A stretch of DNA of 64,000 nt from Parapontixanthobacter sp963736595 (lineage in GTDB: Bacteria; Pseudomonadota; Alphaproteobacteria; Sphingomonadales; Sphingomonadaceae). Position numbers and translations under genes: made by a program. Positions 44,625-52,980 of this stretch are shown piece after piece (position 1 is the first letter of the stretch; every line of letters begins with the position of its first letter). Location of the stretch: NCBI GenBank assembly GCA_963736595.1, contig CAVTPG010000005.1, positions 62,001-126,000 on the forward strand, in the 5' to 3' direction. Below the pieces are notes generated by a model. That model was not told the DNA's origin, did not search any database, and saw only the letters and a list, made by a program, of their open reading frames with translations.

Positions 44625-46268
44625 ATGGAAACTATCGGCGCCGATCTCAGCGTTATGCCGCGCACGCCGCTGGCCGATGATCATGTTGCCGCGATCCGCG
44701 AAAACGGCACGACACGTAATTATAACGCAGGCGATATCGTCGCCGATGTCGGCGATGCGATGGACCGGTTCGTCTATGTTCTGGAAGGCGAAATCGAAGT
44801 CGTCGATCCCTATAGCGGTGAACGTCTGCTCGAATCTTCGCTTGGCCCGACACAGTTTATGGGCGAGCTGGCATTCCTGAACGCGGGCAGCTTTACCTTG
44901 CCCATGCGCGCCGCAAAAACGACCCGCACGCTGGAAGTGCCGCGCGAGACGATGCTGGAATTGATGTCCAAAATTCCGGAGATGTCGGACCACATCATTA
45001 CCGTGTTCCTTGCGCGGCGGCGATCGCAATATGAAAGCAGCCGCTCCTCGATTAAGCTGATCGGGGCCGATCGAGACGCCAATGTTCGTGAAGTGGCCAG
45101 TTTCCTATCGCGCAACCGCATTCCGTTTCAAACTTACGATCTGGACGCATCGGACGATGAAGCCGCGCGGCTGTGCGATTTATCGAACCACAAGCCATCG
45201 GTAATTTTTAACACCGACACGATTATCGAAGAGCCGACGCCGTACAAGATCGCCGGATTGCTGGGCCTTGACCTCAATATCTCCACCCGGCGCGCGTTCG
45301 ATTTGCTGATCGTCGGCGGCGGTCCGGCGGGCGTTGCAGCAGCGGTTTACGCGGGAGCCGAGGGCCTCGACGCAATGGTCGTGGAAGATGTCGCCATCGG
45401 CGGACAAGCGGGCACATCCAGCCGGATCGAAAACTACATGGGCTTTCCTACCGGCATATCGGGAGCCGACCTCGTCTATCGCGGGCAAATACAGGCGATG
45501 AAATTCGGCACCAAATTTGTAATGCCACGGCGCGTCGAAAGCCTGACCCGCAAGGCCGATAATTCGTTCTGCGTCACGCTCGATCATGGCGACGAACTGT
45601 GCGCCAAAAGCGTGCTGGTTTCGACCGGCGTACAATATCGCAAGCTGCCGCTCGACCGGCTCGAAGAATTCGAGGGCAAGGGCATTTTTTACGCCGCGAC
45701 TGAAATGGAAGCGCGCCTGTGCAAGAACAGGGACGCGGTGGTAATCGGCGGCGGCAATTCCGCAGGGCAAGCCGCGATGTTCCTGTCGCGCGAGGCTAAC
45801 CATGTCCACATTCTGGTGCGCGGTGACAGTCTGGCCTCGTCCATGTCGTCCTATCTGTCGCGACGTCTGGAAGCGGACGACCGCATCACCATCCACTATA
45901 ACAGCGAGGTCAAAGAGCTTCGCGGCGACGAATGGCTGGAGCAAATCGCAGTCGATGGCCCCAATGGCGTCGAAATGATGGATTGCGGTGCGCTGTTCGT
46001 CATGGTCGGGGCCGCGCCGAATATTGATTGGCTCAAGGGCATGGTGAAGCTGGACGACAAGGGCTTTGTCATCACCGGAGAGGAAGCGGGGCATTCATCG
46101 CCATACGGTACATCGGCTCCCGGTATTTTCGCAGTGGGTGATGTCCGGTCCGGCTCGGTCAAACGAGTGGCATCGTCGGTTGGTGAAGGCTCGGTCGTAG
46201 TATCGGCGATCTGGCAATATGTGTCGGATTTTGAAAGCGTCAGCGATCAGCGCGCGCTTCCTGTTTAA
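44625..46268 (+). CDS. Cyclic-nucleotide-binding domain fused to thioredoxin reductase-like flavoprotein, CxxC missing
   Basis: The 547-residue protein starts with a cNMP-binding beta roll (residues 15-140: FVYVLEGEIEVVDPYSG, GPTQFMGELAFLNAG), then a thioredoxin-like domain without CxxC (about 145-220), then a thioredoxin-reductase fold: FAD motif LLIVGGGPAGVAAAV near residue 228, and NADPH motif VVIGGGNSAGQAA. The catalytic CxxC site of true reductases is replaced by AATE (45692-45703). I infer NADPH/FAD chemistry or sensing rather than disulfide exchange, possibly controlled by cyclic nucleotide. A GGAG ribosome binding site precedes the start. No partner gene is adjacent. Confidence 0.87.
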   Translation: METIGADLSVMPRTPLADDHVAAIRENGTTRNYNAGDIVADVGDAMDRFVYVLEGEIEVVDPYSGERLLESSLGPTQFMGELAFLNAGSFTLPMRAAKTTRTLEVPRETMLELMSKIPEMSDHIITVFLARRRSQYESSRSSIKLIGADRDANVREVASFLSRNRIPFQTYDLDASDDEAARLCDLSNHKPSVIFNTDTIIEEPTPYKIAGLLGLDLNISTRRAFDLLIVGGGPAGVAAAVYAGAEGLDAMVVEDVAIGGQAGTSSRIENYMGFPTGISGADLVYRGQIQAMKFGTKFVMPRRVESLTRKADNSFCVTLDHGDELCAKSVLVSTGVQYRKLPLDRLEEFEGKGIFYAATEMEARLCKNRDAVVIGGGNSAGQAAMFLSREANHVHILVRGDSLASSMSSYLSRRLEADDRITIHYNSEVKELRGDEWLEQIAVDGPNGVEMMDCGALFVMVGAAPNIDWLKGMVKLDDKGFVITGEEAGHSSPYGTSAPGIFAVGDVRSGSVKRVASSVGEGSVVVSAIWQYVSDFESVSDQRALPV

Positions 46269-46291
46269 GTCTATACCTGTTTAGGTAATGC

Positions 46292-46720
46292 TCAGACTTT
46301 CATTACGCATTCCTGCGCCGCCCACCACTCGGCATAGGGCGTATTTTTAGCCAGATAGCGGTTGTAGTCCGGCGTGCCGTCATGCCACCAGACATCGCCG
46401 CGCTCACCCAAAGCGACCTTTGCCGTGTGGACCTGCGCGCGGGCCATACGTTCCGCTGCTTCGTCGCCGCTACGCTTAGCGGTCCCGACATCGCGCCGCG
46501 CATCCATCAGCAGATCGACCAGCCGCTGCCGCTCATCGTCGGGCAGATGCGGGTTGCTGGTGCGCCATAATCGTCCGCGCACCACGATATAACGACCGTC
46601 AGGCGTTCGCGGCACACCGGACTTCTCTAATTTATCGGAAATGCTAATCCGCCGCTTCGTGCGCTTTGCCGGTCTCGTGTCCAGCACCGTGTTCGCCGTT
46701 ATCGGCGATCTGTCCAACAT
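46292..46720 (-). CDS. Hypothetical basic protein
   Basis: The core (GVPRTPDGRYIVVRGRLWR, LPDDERQRLVDLLMDARRDV, GERGDVWWHDGTPDYNRYL, ending YAEWWAAQECV) is a compact, mainly helical domain with many charged residues and Trp. I do not recognise a family. If started at ATG 46720 it overlaps the HxlR gene by 77 bases, which is much. The family-like part starts near ISISDKLEK (about 46630), so an unusual ATT start or a later start is possible. Together with HxlR it forms a minus-strand pair. Confidence 0.6.
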   Translation of the reverse strand: MLDRSPITANTVLDTRPAKRTKRRISISDKLEKSGVPRTPDGRYIVVRGRLWRTSNPHLPDDERQRLVDLLMDARRDVGTAKRSGDEAAERMARAQVHTAKVALGERGDVWWHDGTPDYNRYLAKNTPYAEWWAAQECVMKV

Positions 46721-47213
46721 CGTCCGGCTTCACCAACTCCAGCTCGCGATTGGTCAGGATGCGCCCGTCATGGGCGGTCATGGAAACCGGCCCCAATGGC
46801 TGGCGATCCCGTTTATCGACCAGCACCGGGTCTTCGGGTGTGTTGGCGGCGTATTTTTGCCCCCACTGCCGCAAAGCGACCAGCGCCGGCAGCAAGTCGA
46901 TGCCCTTCTCACTCAGCCGATATTCGACGCGCCTGCGATCATCAGGGCATGGTTGCCGGATGAAAATGCCGTGCTTCACCAGTTTCGCCAGCCGATTGGA
47001 CAAGATATTACGCGCAATGCCCAGCTCGTTGAGGAATTCCTCGAAATGCTGAATGCCGTGAAAGCTCGCGCGCAGGATCATGAATGACCAGCGTTCGCCC
47101 ATCACTTCCAGCGCTTCGGACAAGCCGAAGGCGGTCAAATCCCGCAATGGTTCGCGTAAATAGGGCATAATCTCTCCGGCCACGGCTTCTAACGGGAAAT
47201 TGCGTAGCGGCAA
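46644..47213 (-). CDS. HxlR family winged-helix transcriptional regulator
   Basis: The 189-residue protein has the HxlR helix-turn-helix: EALEVMGERWSFMILRASFHGIQHFEEFLNELGIARNILSNRLAKL (given as positions near residues 35-80), then YRLSEKGIDLLPALVALRQWG. The N-terminal 25 residues and a C-terminal His-rich tail (NGEHGAGHETGKAHEAAD) are unusual. It probably controls neighbouring genes in response to a chemical or redox signal. The 3' end overlaps the next gene. Confidence 0.88.
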   Translation of the reverse strand: MPLRNFPLEAVAGEIMPYLREPLRDLTAFGLSEALEVMGERWSFMILRASFHGIQHFEEFLNELGIARNILSNRLAKLVKHGIFIRQPCPDDRRRVEYRLSEKGIDLLPALVALRQWGQKYAANTPEDPVLVDKRDRQPLGPVSMTAHDGRILTNRELELVKPDDVGQIADNGEHGAGHETGKAHEAAD

Positions 47214-47247
47214 ATCTTTATGCGGACGCGCACCTTAGTGGGGCTAA

Positions 47248-47859
47248 TTACAAAATACTGCGCGCGCTCAGATCGGCTTCCAGTTTCACAGCATCGGTAA
47301 AGTGATGCGTGTGCCAGCCCAACGCTGCCGCTGCGGCGATATTCTCGGCATTGTCATCGATGAAAAACATGGCTTGCGGCGGTAAGCCGAACCGCGCGGA
47401 TGCCAACGCAAAGATGGCCGGATCAGGCTTGATCAGTTTCTCTTGGCCCGACACGACGATATCCTGAAATCTGTCGAAAATCGGCATGGTCGGACGAAAC
47501 CGGGTCCAGAATTCCGCACCGAAATTGGTGATCGCAAACAGCGGCCAGCCCTTGGCGTCCAGCCGCTCGATCAATTCCAATGTGCCGGGAACGGGTCCGG
47601 GAATGCTATCGAGAAAATCACGCGCATAGATTTCGATCAAATGCGCATATTCGGGGAATTGTGCCGAGCGTGCAGCGACCATCTCGGCCAGCGGTACGCC
47701 AGCATCGGCTTGCCCATGCCACTCTTCAGTCACGACATTGGCAAGGAACCAGTCGAGCCGTTCCCGATCCTCGATCAGCGGCGCGAACAGATCGCGCAAT
47801 TGCCAGCGCACAATGACACGCCCGACATCGAACACGATAGCTTTGATGGTTTGAGACAT
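47248..47859 (-). CDS. HAD family phosphatase (YihX-like)
   Basis: The 203-residue protein has HAD motifs: IVFDVGRVIVRW (motif I, the nucleophile Asp), ITNFGAEFW (motif II), GQEKLIKPDPAIF (motif III) and MFFIDDNAENIAAAAALGW (motif IV). The alpha-helical cap in between matches YihX-type phosphatases that act on sugar phosphates. Substrate not known. It is followed after 35 bases by the HxlR gene on the same strand. Confidence 0.9.
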   Translation of the reverse strand: MSQTIKAIVFDVGRVIVRWQLRDLFAPLIEDRERLDWFLANVVTEEWHGQADAGVPLAEMVAARSAQFPEYAHLIEIYARDFLDSIPGPVPGTLELIERLDAKGWPLFAITNFGAEFWTRFRPTMPIFDRFQDIVVSGQEKLIKPDPAIFALASARFGLPPQAMFFIDDNAENIAAAAALGWHTHHFTDAVKLEADLSARSIL

Positions 47860-47951
47860 TATCGAATAGGTGCTGTCACCAGCCCGTCAGGCCGCAGCAC
47901 ATTCATGCAAATCGTTACGCGCAGTCCGGCCAAAACCGGCTGCGCAGGCAA

Positions 47952-48077
47952 TTAGCCCTGACGTGCTTTGAAGCGACGATTCGTCTTGTTGATTACGTAA
48001 GTGCGACCACGGCGACGGATCACACGGCAATCGCGATGACGGTTTTTCAGCGACTTGAGGCTGTTACGGACTTTCAT
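47952..48077 (-). CDS. rpmJ: 50S ribosomal protein L36
   Basis: A 41-residue protein reading MKVRNSLKSLKNRHRDCRV and further RRRGRTYVINKTNRRFKARQG. It matches the alphaproteobacterial L36 of the type that keeps only one of the zinc-binding cysteines (Cys at position 17). It helps assemble the 50S subunit. The frame is fully basic with a clean ATG (48077) and TAA. It is isolated from other ribosomal genes, as usual for this protein. Confidence 0.95.
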   Translation of the reverse strand: MKVRNSLKSLKNRHRDCRVIRRRGRTYVINKTNRRFKARQG

Positions 48078-48209
48078 GTGTCTTCGCTTTTCTAAGAATT
48101 GTTACGCACCGCAGATGGTTCTGGCGGGCTGAAATTGCAAGGGCGTGCGGTTAAGGATGGACGCTGTCACTGTCAAGCGACAAGAGTCCCGATGCCGTGC
48201 GCATATCTG

Positions 48210-49232
48210 TCAGGAACCGCGTATCTCTGCCAGTTTCCGTTCCCATTGGACGGCGTGGGTAATAATCGTGTCGAGATCGTCATGGCGCGGCTCCCACGGC
48301 AGGGTCGCCCGAATGCGCGAAGGATCGGATACCAGCTCGCCTGAATCCCCGGCGCGGCGCGGCTCCATCCGCCGCTCGATCGTGTGGTTCGTCACGCGGT
48401 CCACCGCGTCCAGCACATCCAGCACGGAAAAGCCCCGCCCATAGCCGCAATTCATGGTCAGCGAGGTATCAGGCTGCGCAATCAGTTCTTCCAGTGCCAG
48501 CAAATGCGCCGCCACCAGATCGCTGACATGGATATAATCGCGCACCCCCGTCCCGTCCGCCGTGTCGTAATCCGTGCCGTAAACCGATACGCTTTCACGC
48601 TGACCAAGCGCAGCTTCGCACGCCACTTTGATAAGATGCGTCGCGCCTGCAGTCGATTGCCCGGTGCGCGCTTTCGGGTCCGCGCCGGCGACATTAAAAT
48701 ACCGCAGCACGCAATAATTGAGATCATACGCAGCGGCGGTGTCGGCCAGCATCTGCTCGGTCATCAGCTTGGACCAGCCATAAGGGTTGATCGGCACTGT
48801 CGGCGTCTGCTCGGTGACTTGCGGCACATCCGGCATTCCGTAAGTCGCTGCCGTCGAGCTGAAGATGAAATGCTTGATACCGCCTTCGACCGCCGCTTGC
48901 ATCAGCGCGCGGCTTTTGACCGTGTTGTTCTCGTAATAATAAAGCGGTTTCTCGACCGATTCCGGAACCACGATGGAGCCGGCGAAATGCATAATGGCCA
49001 GCGTCCCGCGCTCTGCAAAAATGCGGGCGAGCAAGTCGCCGTCAGCGATGTCGCCTTCATACAATGGCACACCTTCAGGCAGCAGGAATTTGAACCCGGT
49101 CGATAGATTGTCGATCACGGCCACGTCCCAGCCTGCATCTTTCAGCGCCCATACCGCATGGCTGCCGATATAACCGGCGCCTCCGGTGACGAGAACGGGG
49201 ACTTTGTCGGGTGATTTTGCATCGCGGGTCAT
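48210..49232 (-). CDS. galE: UDP-glucose 4-epimerase
   Basis: The 340-residue enzyme has the NAD-binding start (VPVLVTGGAGYIGSHAVWAL), the SDR catalytic part (FSSTAATYG and YGWSKLMTEQ, that is YxxxK), the NCGYGRGFSVLDVLD region and a C-terminal sugar domain. It interconverts UDP-glucose and UDP-galactose for surface glycans. I use ATG 49232; the frame to 49277 adds non-family residues. It stands alone on the minus strand. Confidence 0.94.
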   Translation of the reverse strand: MTRDAKSPDKVPVLVTGGAGYIGSHAVWALKDAGWDVAVIDNLSTGFKFLLPEGVPLYEGDIADGDLLARIFAERGTLAIMHFAGSIVVPESVEKPLYYYENNTVKSRALMQAAVEGGIKHFIFSSTAATYGMPDVPQVTEQTPTVPINPYGWSKLMTEQMLADTAAAYDLNYCVLRYFNVAGADPKARTGQSTAGATHLIKVACEAALGQRESVSVYGTDYDTADGTGVRDYIHVSDLVAAHLLALEELIAQPDTSLTMNCGYGRGFSVLDVLDAVDRVTNHTIERRMEPRRAGDSGELVSDPSRIRATLPWEPRHDDLDTIITHAVQWERKLAEIRGS

Positions 49233-49372
49233 GAGCGCAGCCGATACCAGCGATTGGTTACAATTCCGATAGCGCAAATGCTCAGGTCACAATTTCTCGG
49301 CACGGATCGGGTCAGCGCGCGTTATTTCGGCATGAGATAGCGGCGAGTTATGCGCCAGCGGACAGGAGCGAG

Positions 49373-49975
49373 ATGATGAAAACGGCGAAACTGGCTTTAG
49401 TAGCGGCTCTTGCAGCGATGACGGCGGCGTGCGCAACCGCGCCCGGCCCCGTGGAAGTAACCCGCTTTTATGATAGCAGCCTCACTGCCACGCCGATGAC
49501 TGGCAATGTGTTTGTGGAAAGCGGCGGCGCAAACACCGACACCTTATCGCTGGCCCCGTACAAGAATGCCGTTGCTGCCGAGCTGGTGGAACTGGGCTAT
49601 CGTGAGACGGCTCGCGCAGAAGCCGAATACATCGCCACAGTGCGCGTCGAACGATACTCTGCAATGGAAGGCGAACGACGCGGCCCGGTTAGCGTTGGCG
49701 TCGGCGGCGGTACCGGCGGCTTTGGTTCAGGTGTGGGCGTTGGTATCGGCATCAATCTGGGCGGCGGCCCCAAGGAAGAGGTCGGGACCGAAATGTCGGT
49801 ATCCATTGCTCCGGCTGCGGGCGGCAACAATTTGTGGGAAGGCCGTGCCGAATTTCTGGTGTCGCCAAAATCGCCCTTAGCCGACACGCAAGCCAATGCC
49901 GCCACGATCGCGGATGCTCTGTTCGCCGGATTTCCCGGCACCAATGGCGAGACGATCGAAGTCGCAGTGGAATAG
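49373..49975 (+). CDS. DUF4136 lipoprotein
   Basis: The 200-residue protein has a lipoprotein signal (MMKTAKLALVAALAAMTAAC) and the DUF4136 fold with a glycine-rich middle (GVGGGTGGFGSGVGVGIG) and a serine-poor core. The family is common in outer-membrane or periplasmic lipoproteins of unknown role. A GGAG ribosome binding site precedes the start (49373); ATG 49376 is a possible alternative. Confidence 0.85.
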   Translation: MMKTAKLALVAALAAMTAACATAPGPVEVTRFYDSSLTATPMTGNVFVESGGANTDTLSLAPYKNAVAAELVELGYRETARAEAEYIATVRVERYSAMEGERRGPVSVGVGGGTGGFGSGVGVGIGINLGGGPKEEVGTEMSVSIAPAAGGNNLWEGRAEFLVSPKSPLADTQANAATIADALFAGFPGTNGETIEVAVE

Positions 49976-50065
49976 CGATCTTGTGGATGCGACGCAGCCC
50001 GCATAGATGGCAGCGAACAAATCACTCTTAAGCAGCCGGGCCAACCGGCAAAGGACGCCGTAATC

Positions 50066-51208
50066 TTGAGTAATATCCATATCGATGCCAATTTCGACAG
50101 CGGCAACATCGAAGTGCTGTCGGTAGATGGCGCAACTGCGAAACTTGCCATTCGGGCCGACAAAGACTCTGAATTTAAACAGTGGTATCACTTTAGGGCA
50201 TCCGGTGCGGACGGTCGCGAGTTGACGCTCAAGATCACAAATCTTGAGAATTCCGCTTACAAAGGCGGCTGGCCGAATTACAACTCCGTCGTCAGCGAAG
50301 ACCGTGAGTATTGGTCGCGCGCCACGTCCTCCTACGATCCGGCCGAAGACAATGGCACCCTGACCATCCGCTATACGCCATCGGGCAGCATGGCGTGGTT
50401 TGCCTATTTCGCGCCCTATTCAATGGAGCGTCACCACGATTTGATTGCCGAAGCGGCATTGAGCGAAGGGGTGGAGCATCAGCGCATCGGCGAGACGCTT
50501 GACGGACAAGCGCTGGATTATCTGCGGTGCGGCACCGGCGAGAAACAAGTGTGGCTTTACGGGCGGCAGCATCCCGGTGAAACGCAGGCTGAATGGTGGA
50601 TGGAAGGCGCGCTGGAAATGCTGACCGATCCGGCGGATAGCGTTGCGCGCGATTTGTTGCAGCGCTGCACGTTCCACATCGTCCCGAATTGCAACCCTGA
50701 CGGTTCACGCCGAGGGCATCTGCGCACGAATGCGGCGGGGACGAACCTCAACCGCGAATGGGACAATCCGAGCGCGGATAAGTCGCCCGAAGTTCTCGCC
50801 ATTCGCAACAAGATGGACGAAACCGGGATCGACTTTGCGATGGACGTGCATGGCGACGAGGCTATCCCGGCTGTGTTTGTGGCCGGATATGAAGGCATTC
50901 CCGACCTGACCGACGCGCATTTGGCCAGCTTCCGCTTGTATCGGAGCATTCTTGAACGACGCACGCCCGATTTTCAGACCAAACGCGGTTATCCTGAAGC
51001 CAAGCCCGGACAGGCCAATCTGTCGATGAGCACAACACAAGTCGCACACCGCTTTAAAGCAACGGCAATGACGCTGGAAATGCCGTACAAGGACAATGAC
51101 GATCTGCCCGATCCAGACCAAAACTGGTCGCCGGAACGTTGCAAAATGCTGGCGCGCGATTGTCTGGCGACCTTGCGCGAATGGCTGAACGAGGAAGCGG
51201 CGGCTTAA
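50066..51208 (+). CDS. M14 family zinc carboxypeptidase (cytosolic carboxypeptidase-like)
   Basis: The 380-residue protein has a beta-rich N-terminal domain and the M14 core: GRQHPGETQAEWWMEG (zinc-binding His and Glu), NCNPDGSRRGHLRTNAAGTNLNREWD, a MDVHGDEA stretch with the third zinc His, and the catalytic Glu near TLEMPYKD. It resembles cytosolic (AGBL/CCP-like) carboxypeptidases. The start is TTG 50066 with a plausible upstream ribosome binding site (AAAGGACG). The 3' end overlaps the cdd gene by four bases, convergent. Confidence 0.92.
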   Translation: MSNIHIDANFDSGNIEVLSVDGATAKLAIRADKDSEFKQWYHFRASGADGRELTLKITNLENSAYKGGWPNYNSVVSEDREYWSRATSSYDPAEDNGTLTIRYTPSGSMAWFAYFAPYSMERHHDLIAEAALSEGVEHQRIGETLDGQALDYLRCGTGEKQVWLYGRQHPGETQAEWWMEGALEMLTDPADSVARDLLQRCTFHIVPNCNPDGSRRGHLRTNAAGTNLNREWDNPSADKSPEVLAIRNKMDETGIDFAMDVHGDEAIPAVFVAGYEGIPDLTDAHLASFRLYRSILERRTPDFQTKRGYPEAKPGQANLSMSTTQVAHRFKATAMTLEMPYKDNDDLPDPDQNWSPERCKMLARDCLATLREWLNEEAAA

Positions 51209-51609
51209 GTCAGGCTGGCCGGACCGAACGCATGGGGCAGTAAGTCGGACAATTTAAGCCGGAGCGTTTCTTGGCTGCCGACGCATAGAATAATCGGGTC
51301 CGTACCTCCTAATGCGGCCAATTCATTCAAGACCTGACGGCAGCGACCGCACGGCGTGATCGGCTCGTCTGCGGGTCCGGTGACAGCAACCGCTTCCAGC
51401 CCGCCGCGTTGCCCCGCATCCATCGCCTTGGCGACCGCAACGGTTTCCGCGCATAAGGCCAAGCCATAGCTCGCATTCTCGATATTTGTGCCAGTGACAA
51501 TGCTGCCATCGGCAAAGCGCAAAGCCGCTCCGACAGCAAAATCGGAATATGGCGCATAGGAATGCTCTGCCGCCGCCCGCGCCGCTGCGATCAAGTCATC
51601 ATCGTTCAT
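51205..51609 (-). CDS. cdd: Cytidine deaminase
   Basis: The 134-residue protein has the zinc site of the homotetrameric class: VTGTNIENASYGLALCAETVAV (C-A-E) and PCGRCRQVLNEL (PCxxC). It converts cytidine to uridine and deoxycytidine to deoxyuridine. I prefer ATG 51609 for its ribosome binding site, though ATG 51624 with an ATGA overlap with the GH25-like gene is possible. It is the last gene of the UPF0262-GH25-cdd run. Confidence 0.93.
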   Translation of the reverse strand: MNDDDLIAAARAAAEHSYAPYSDFAVGAALRFADGSIVTGTNIENASYGLALCAETVAVAKAMDAGQRGGLEAVAVTGPADEPITPCGRCRQVLNELAALGGTDPIILCVGSQETLRLKLSDLLPHAFGPASLT

Positions 51610-51620
51610 TATTGTCCCCG

Positions 51621-52346
51621 TCATGGTTGCACCACCACCCAGCCGATCGGCTCATCCGCCGCGTCGCTATGCAGCGCTTCGTTCGCCGTCCATAACAGCC
51701 AAGGGCGTCCGGCATAGGCAGGTTCGCGCCAATTGCTCGTCAGCCAAAGATTTCGCTCGATCTTGTGCGAAATGCCATATTCCCGCTCGAATTGCCGCGA
51801 TGGTTTCAGAATGACTGGCTTGCCGGCATGGATTTCGATTTGATTGACCAGCGTCATCAGCTCGCTTTCCACCGCTGCGTCGCTGACCCGCTGCGGACAT
51901 TCGCTGGCTGATTTCTCAAGCGCGATGACCGGCGGCAATAATCGGGTATCGCGCGGAACGATGGTGACGAAATTGGCTGATTGCGGATCGGCAGGAATAC
52001 ATGGGTCGAAGTGATGCACAACGCCTGTGCGCAAGTCCGCTTTACGCGCCGTGTCGATGTTGCGGGCAAAAGCTGCATCCAGTCCATCCCCGCCAAGGCT
52101 GGCATCGAGATAGGCAAATTCCGCCCCCATTGCACGAACCGTGCGGAAATTGACCTCGCCGGAGCCTTCCGAAACCAGCACGCCGGAACGGGGAAATTCG
52201 CCGGGGGCTGGCCGCCATGACTGCCCCCGCCACCATGCGATCCCCGCAGCGATCAATCCGGCGACTATTGCCATGAGGACAAATCGCACCAGCCAGCGGC
52301 GCGAGCCATGACGGGAACGGCCAGCGGTCCTGCGCGCCATGCTCAT
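51621..52346 (-). CDS. GH25 muramidase-fold protein with an N-terminal membrane anchor, catalytic residues lost
   Basis: The 241-residue protein has an N-terminal basic stretch and a helix (RFVLMAIVAGLIAAGIAWW) followed by a GH25-like fold. Expected active-site residues are replaced: GxDVS reads GVLVS (Leu57), KASEG reads DASLGG (Leu84), and the VDLE pair reads IALE (Ala142, with Glu144 retained). I infer no lysozyme activity; a binding role for cell-wall glycan is possible. The start overlaps the UPF0262 stop codon (ATGA), and it is followed closely by cdd. Confidence 0.75.
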   Translation of the reverse strand: MSMARRTAGRSRHGSRRWLVRFVLMAIVAGLIAAGIAWWRGQSWRPAPGEFPRSGVLVSEGSGEVNFRTVRAMGAEFAYLDASLGGDGLDAAFARNIDTARKADLRTGVVHHFDPCIPADPQSANFVTIVPRDTRLLPPVIALEKSASECPQRVSDAAVESELMTLVNQIEIHAGKPVILKPSRQFEREYGISHKIERNLWLTSNWREPAYAGRPWLLWTANEALHSDAADEPIGWVVVQP

Positions 52347-52849
52347 CCCTTGATATGCAACACGCAGATCAGCGTGAACAAGCGCCGCGCCGTGGCGAAA
52401 TCGGTTTCGATCTTGCCTGCAAGCCGCTCGACCAGCAATTCGGACGCCTGATTATGCACGCCGCGCCGCGCCATATCGATCGTTTCGATTTCCGCCGGTG
52501 TCGCTTGGCGAATCGCTTGATAGTAGCTGTCGCAAATCGCAAAATAGTCGCGGATCGGACGACGAAACCGCGCCAGCCCGATCAACAGCGTTTCCAGCGG
52601 CGTTTTGTCCTCGTCATGGATGGCCAGATGCAGCCGCCCGTCGCGAACCGACAGATCGAGGCGGTAAGGCCCGTCATGCCCTGCTTCGCTACTGCGCACC
52701 GGGCGAAACACATTCTCCTCGATCAGATCGAAAATCGCAATCCGGCGCTCCTGTTCGATATCAGGATTGCGCCAGATAATCGTCTCTTCATCCAGTGCGA
52801 TATGGACGATCCGATGCGTGTCGCCGATCGAGGGTGAGGATTCTGTCAT
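52343..52849 (-). CDS. UPF0262 family protein
   Basis: The 168-residue protein matches the alphaproteobacterial UPF0262 family: RIVHIALDEETIIWRNPDIEQERRIAIFDL near the start and a helical C-terminal half (FRRPIRDYFAICDSYYQAIR, GVHNQASELLVERL). The function is unknown. It ends in an ATGA overlap with the GH25-like gene and is divergent from dnaB. Confidence 0.92.
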   Translation of the reverse strand: MTESSPSIGDTHRIVHIALDEETIIWRNPDIEQERRIAIFDLIEENVFRPVRSSEAGHDGPYRLDLSVRDGRLHLAIHDEDKTPLETLLIGLARFRRPIRDYFAICDSYYQAIRQATPAEIETIDMARRGVHNQASELLVERLAGKIETDFATARRLFTLICVLHIKG

Positions 52850-52980
52850 AAGCCGGGATACGCTTTCGCAGATGCAATAGGCTTACCGCAAGGCCTTCTG
52901 CAATCATCCCCGCTATCCACAGGCAGCGTTGCCATCATGCACCTTGCCAGCGAGGCCGATTTCGGCGCAAGGATAGCGGC

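Noticed and set aside
45180..46094. A 304-codon minus-strand frame opposite the thioredoxin-reductase-like gene
   Set aside because: Composition is antisense-like (His and Arg rich) and no start signal exists.
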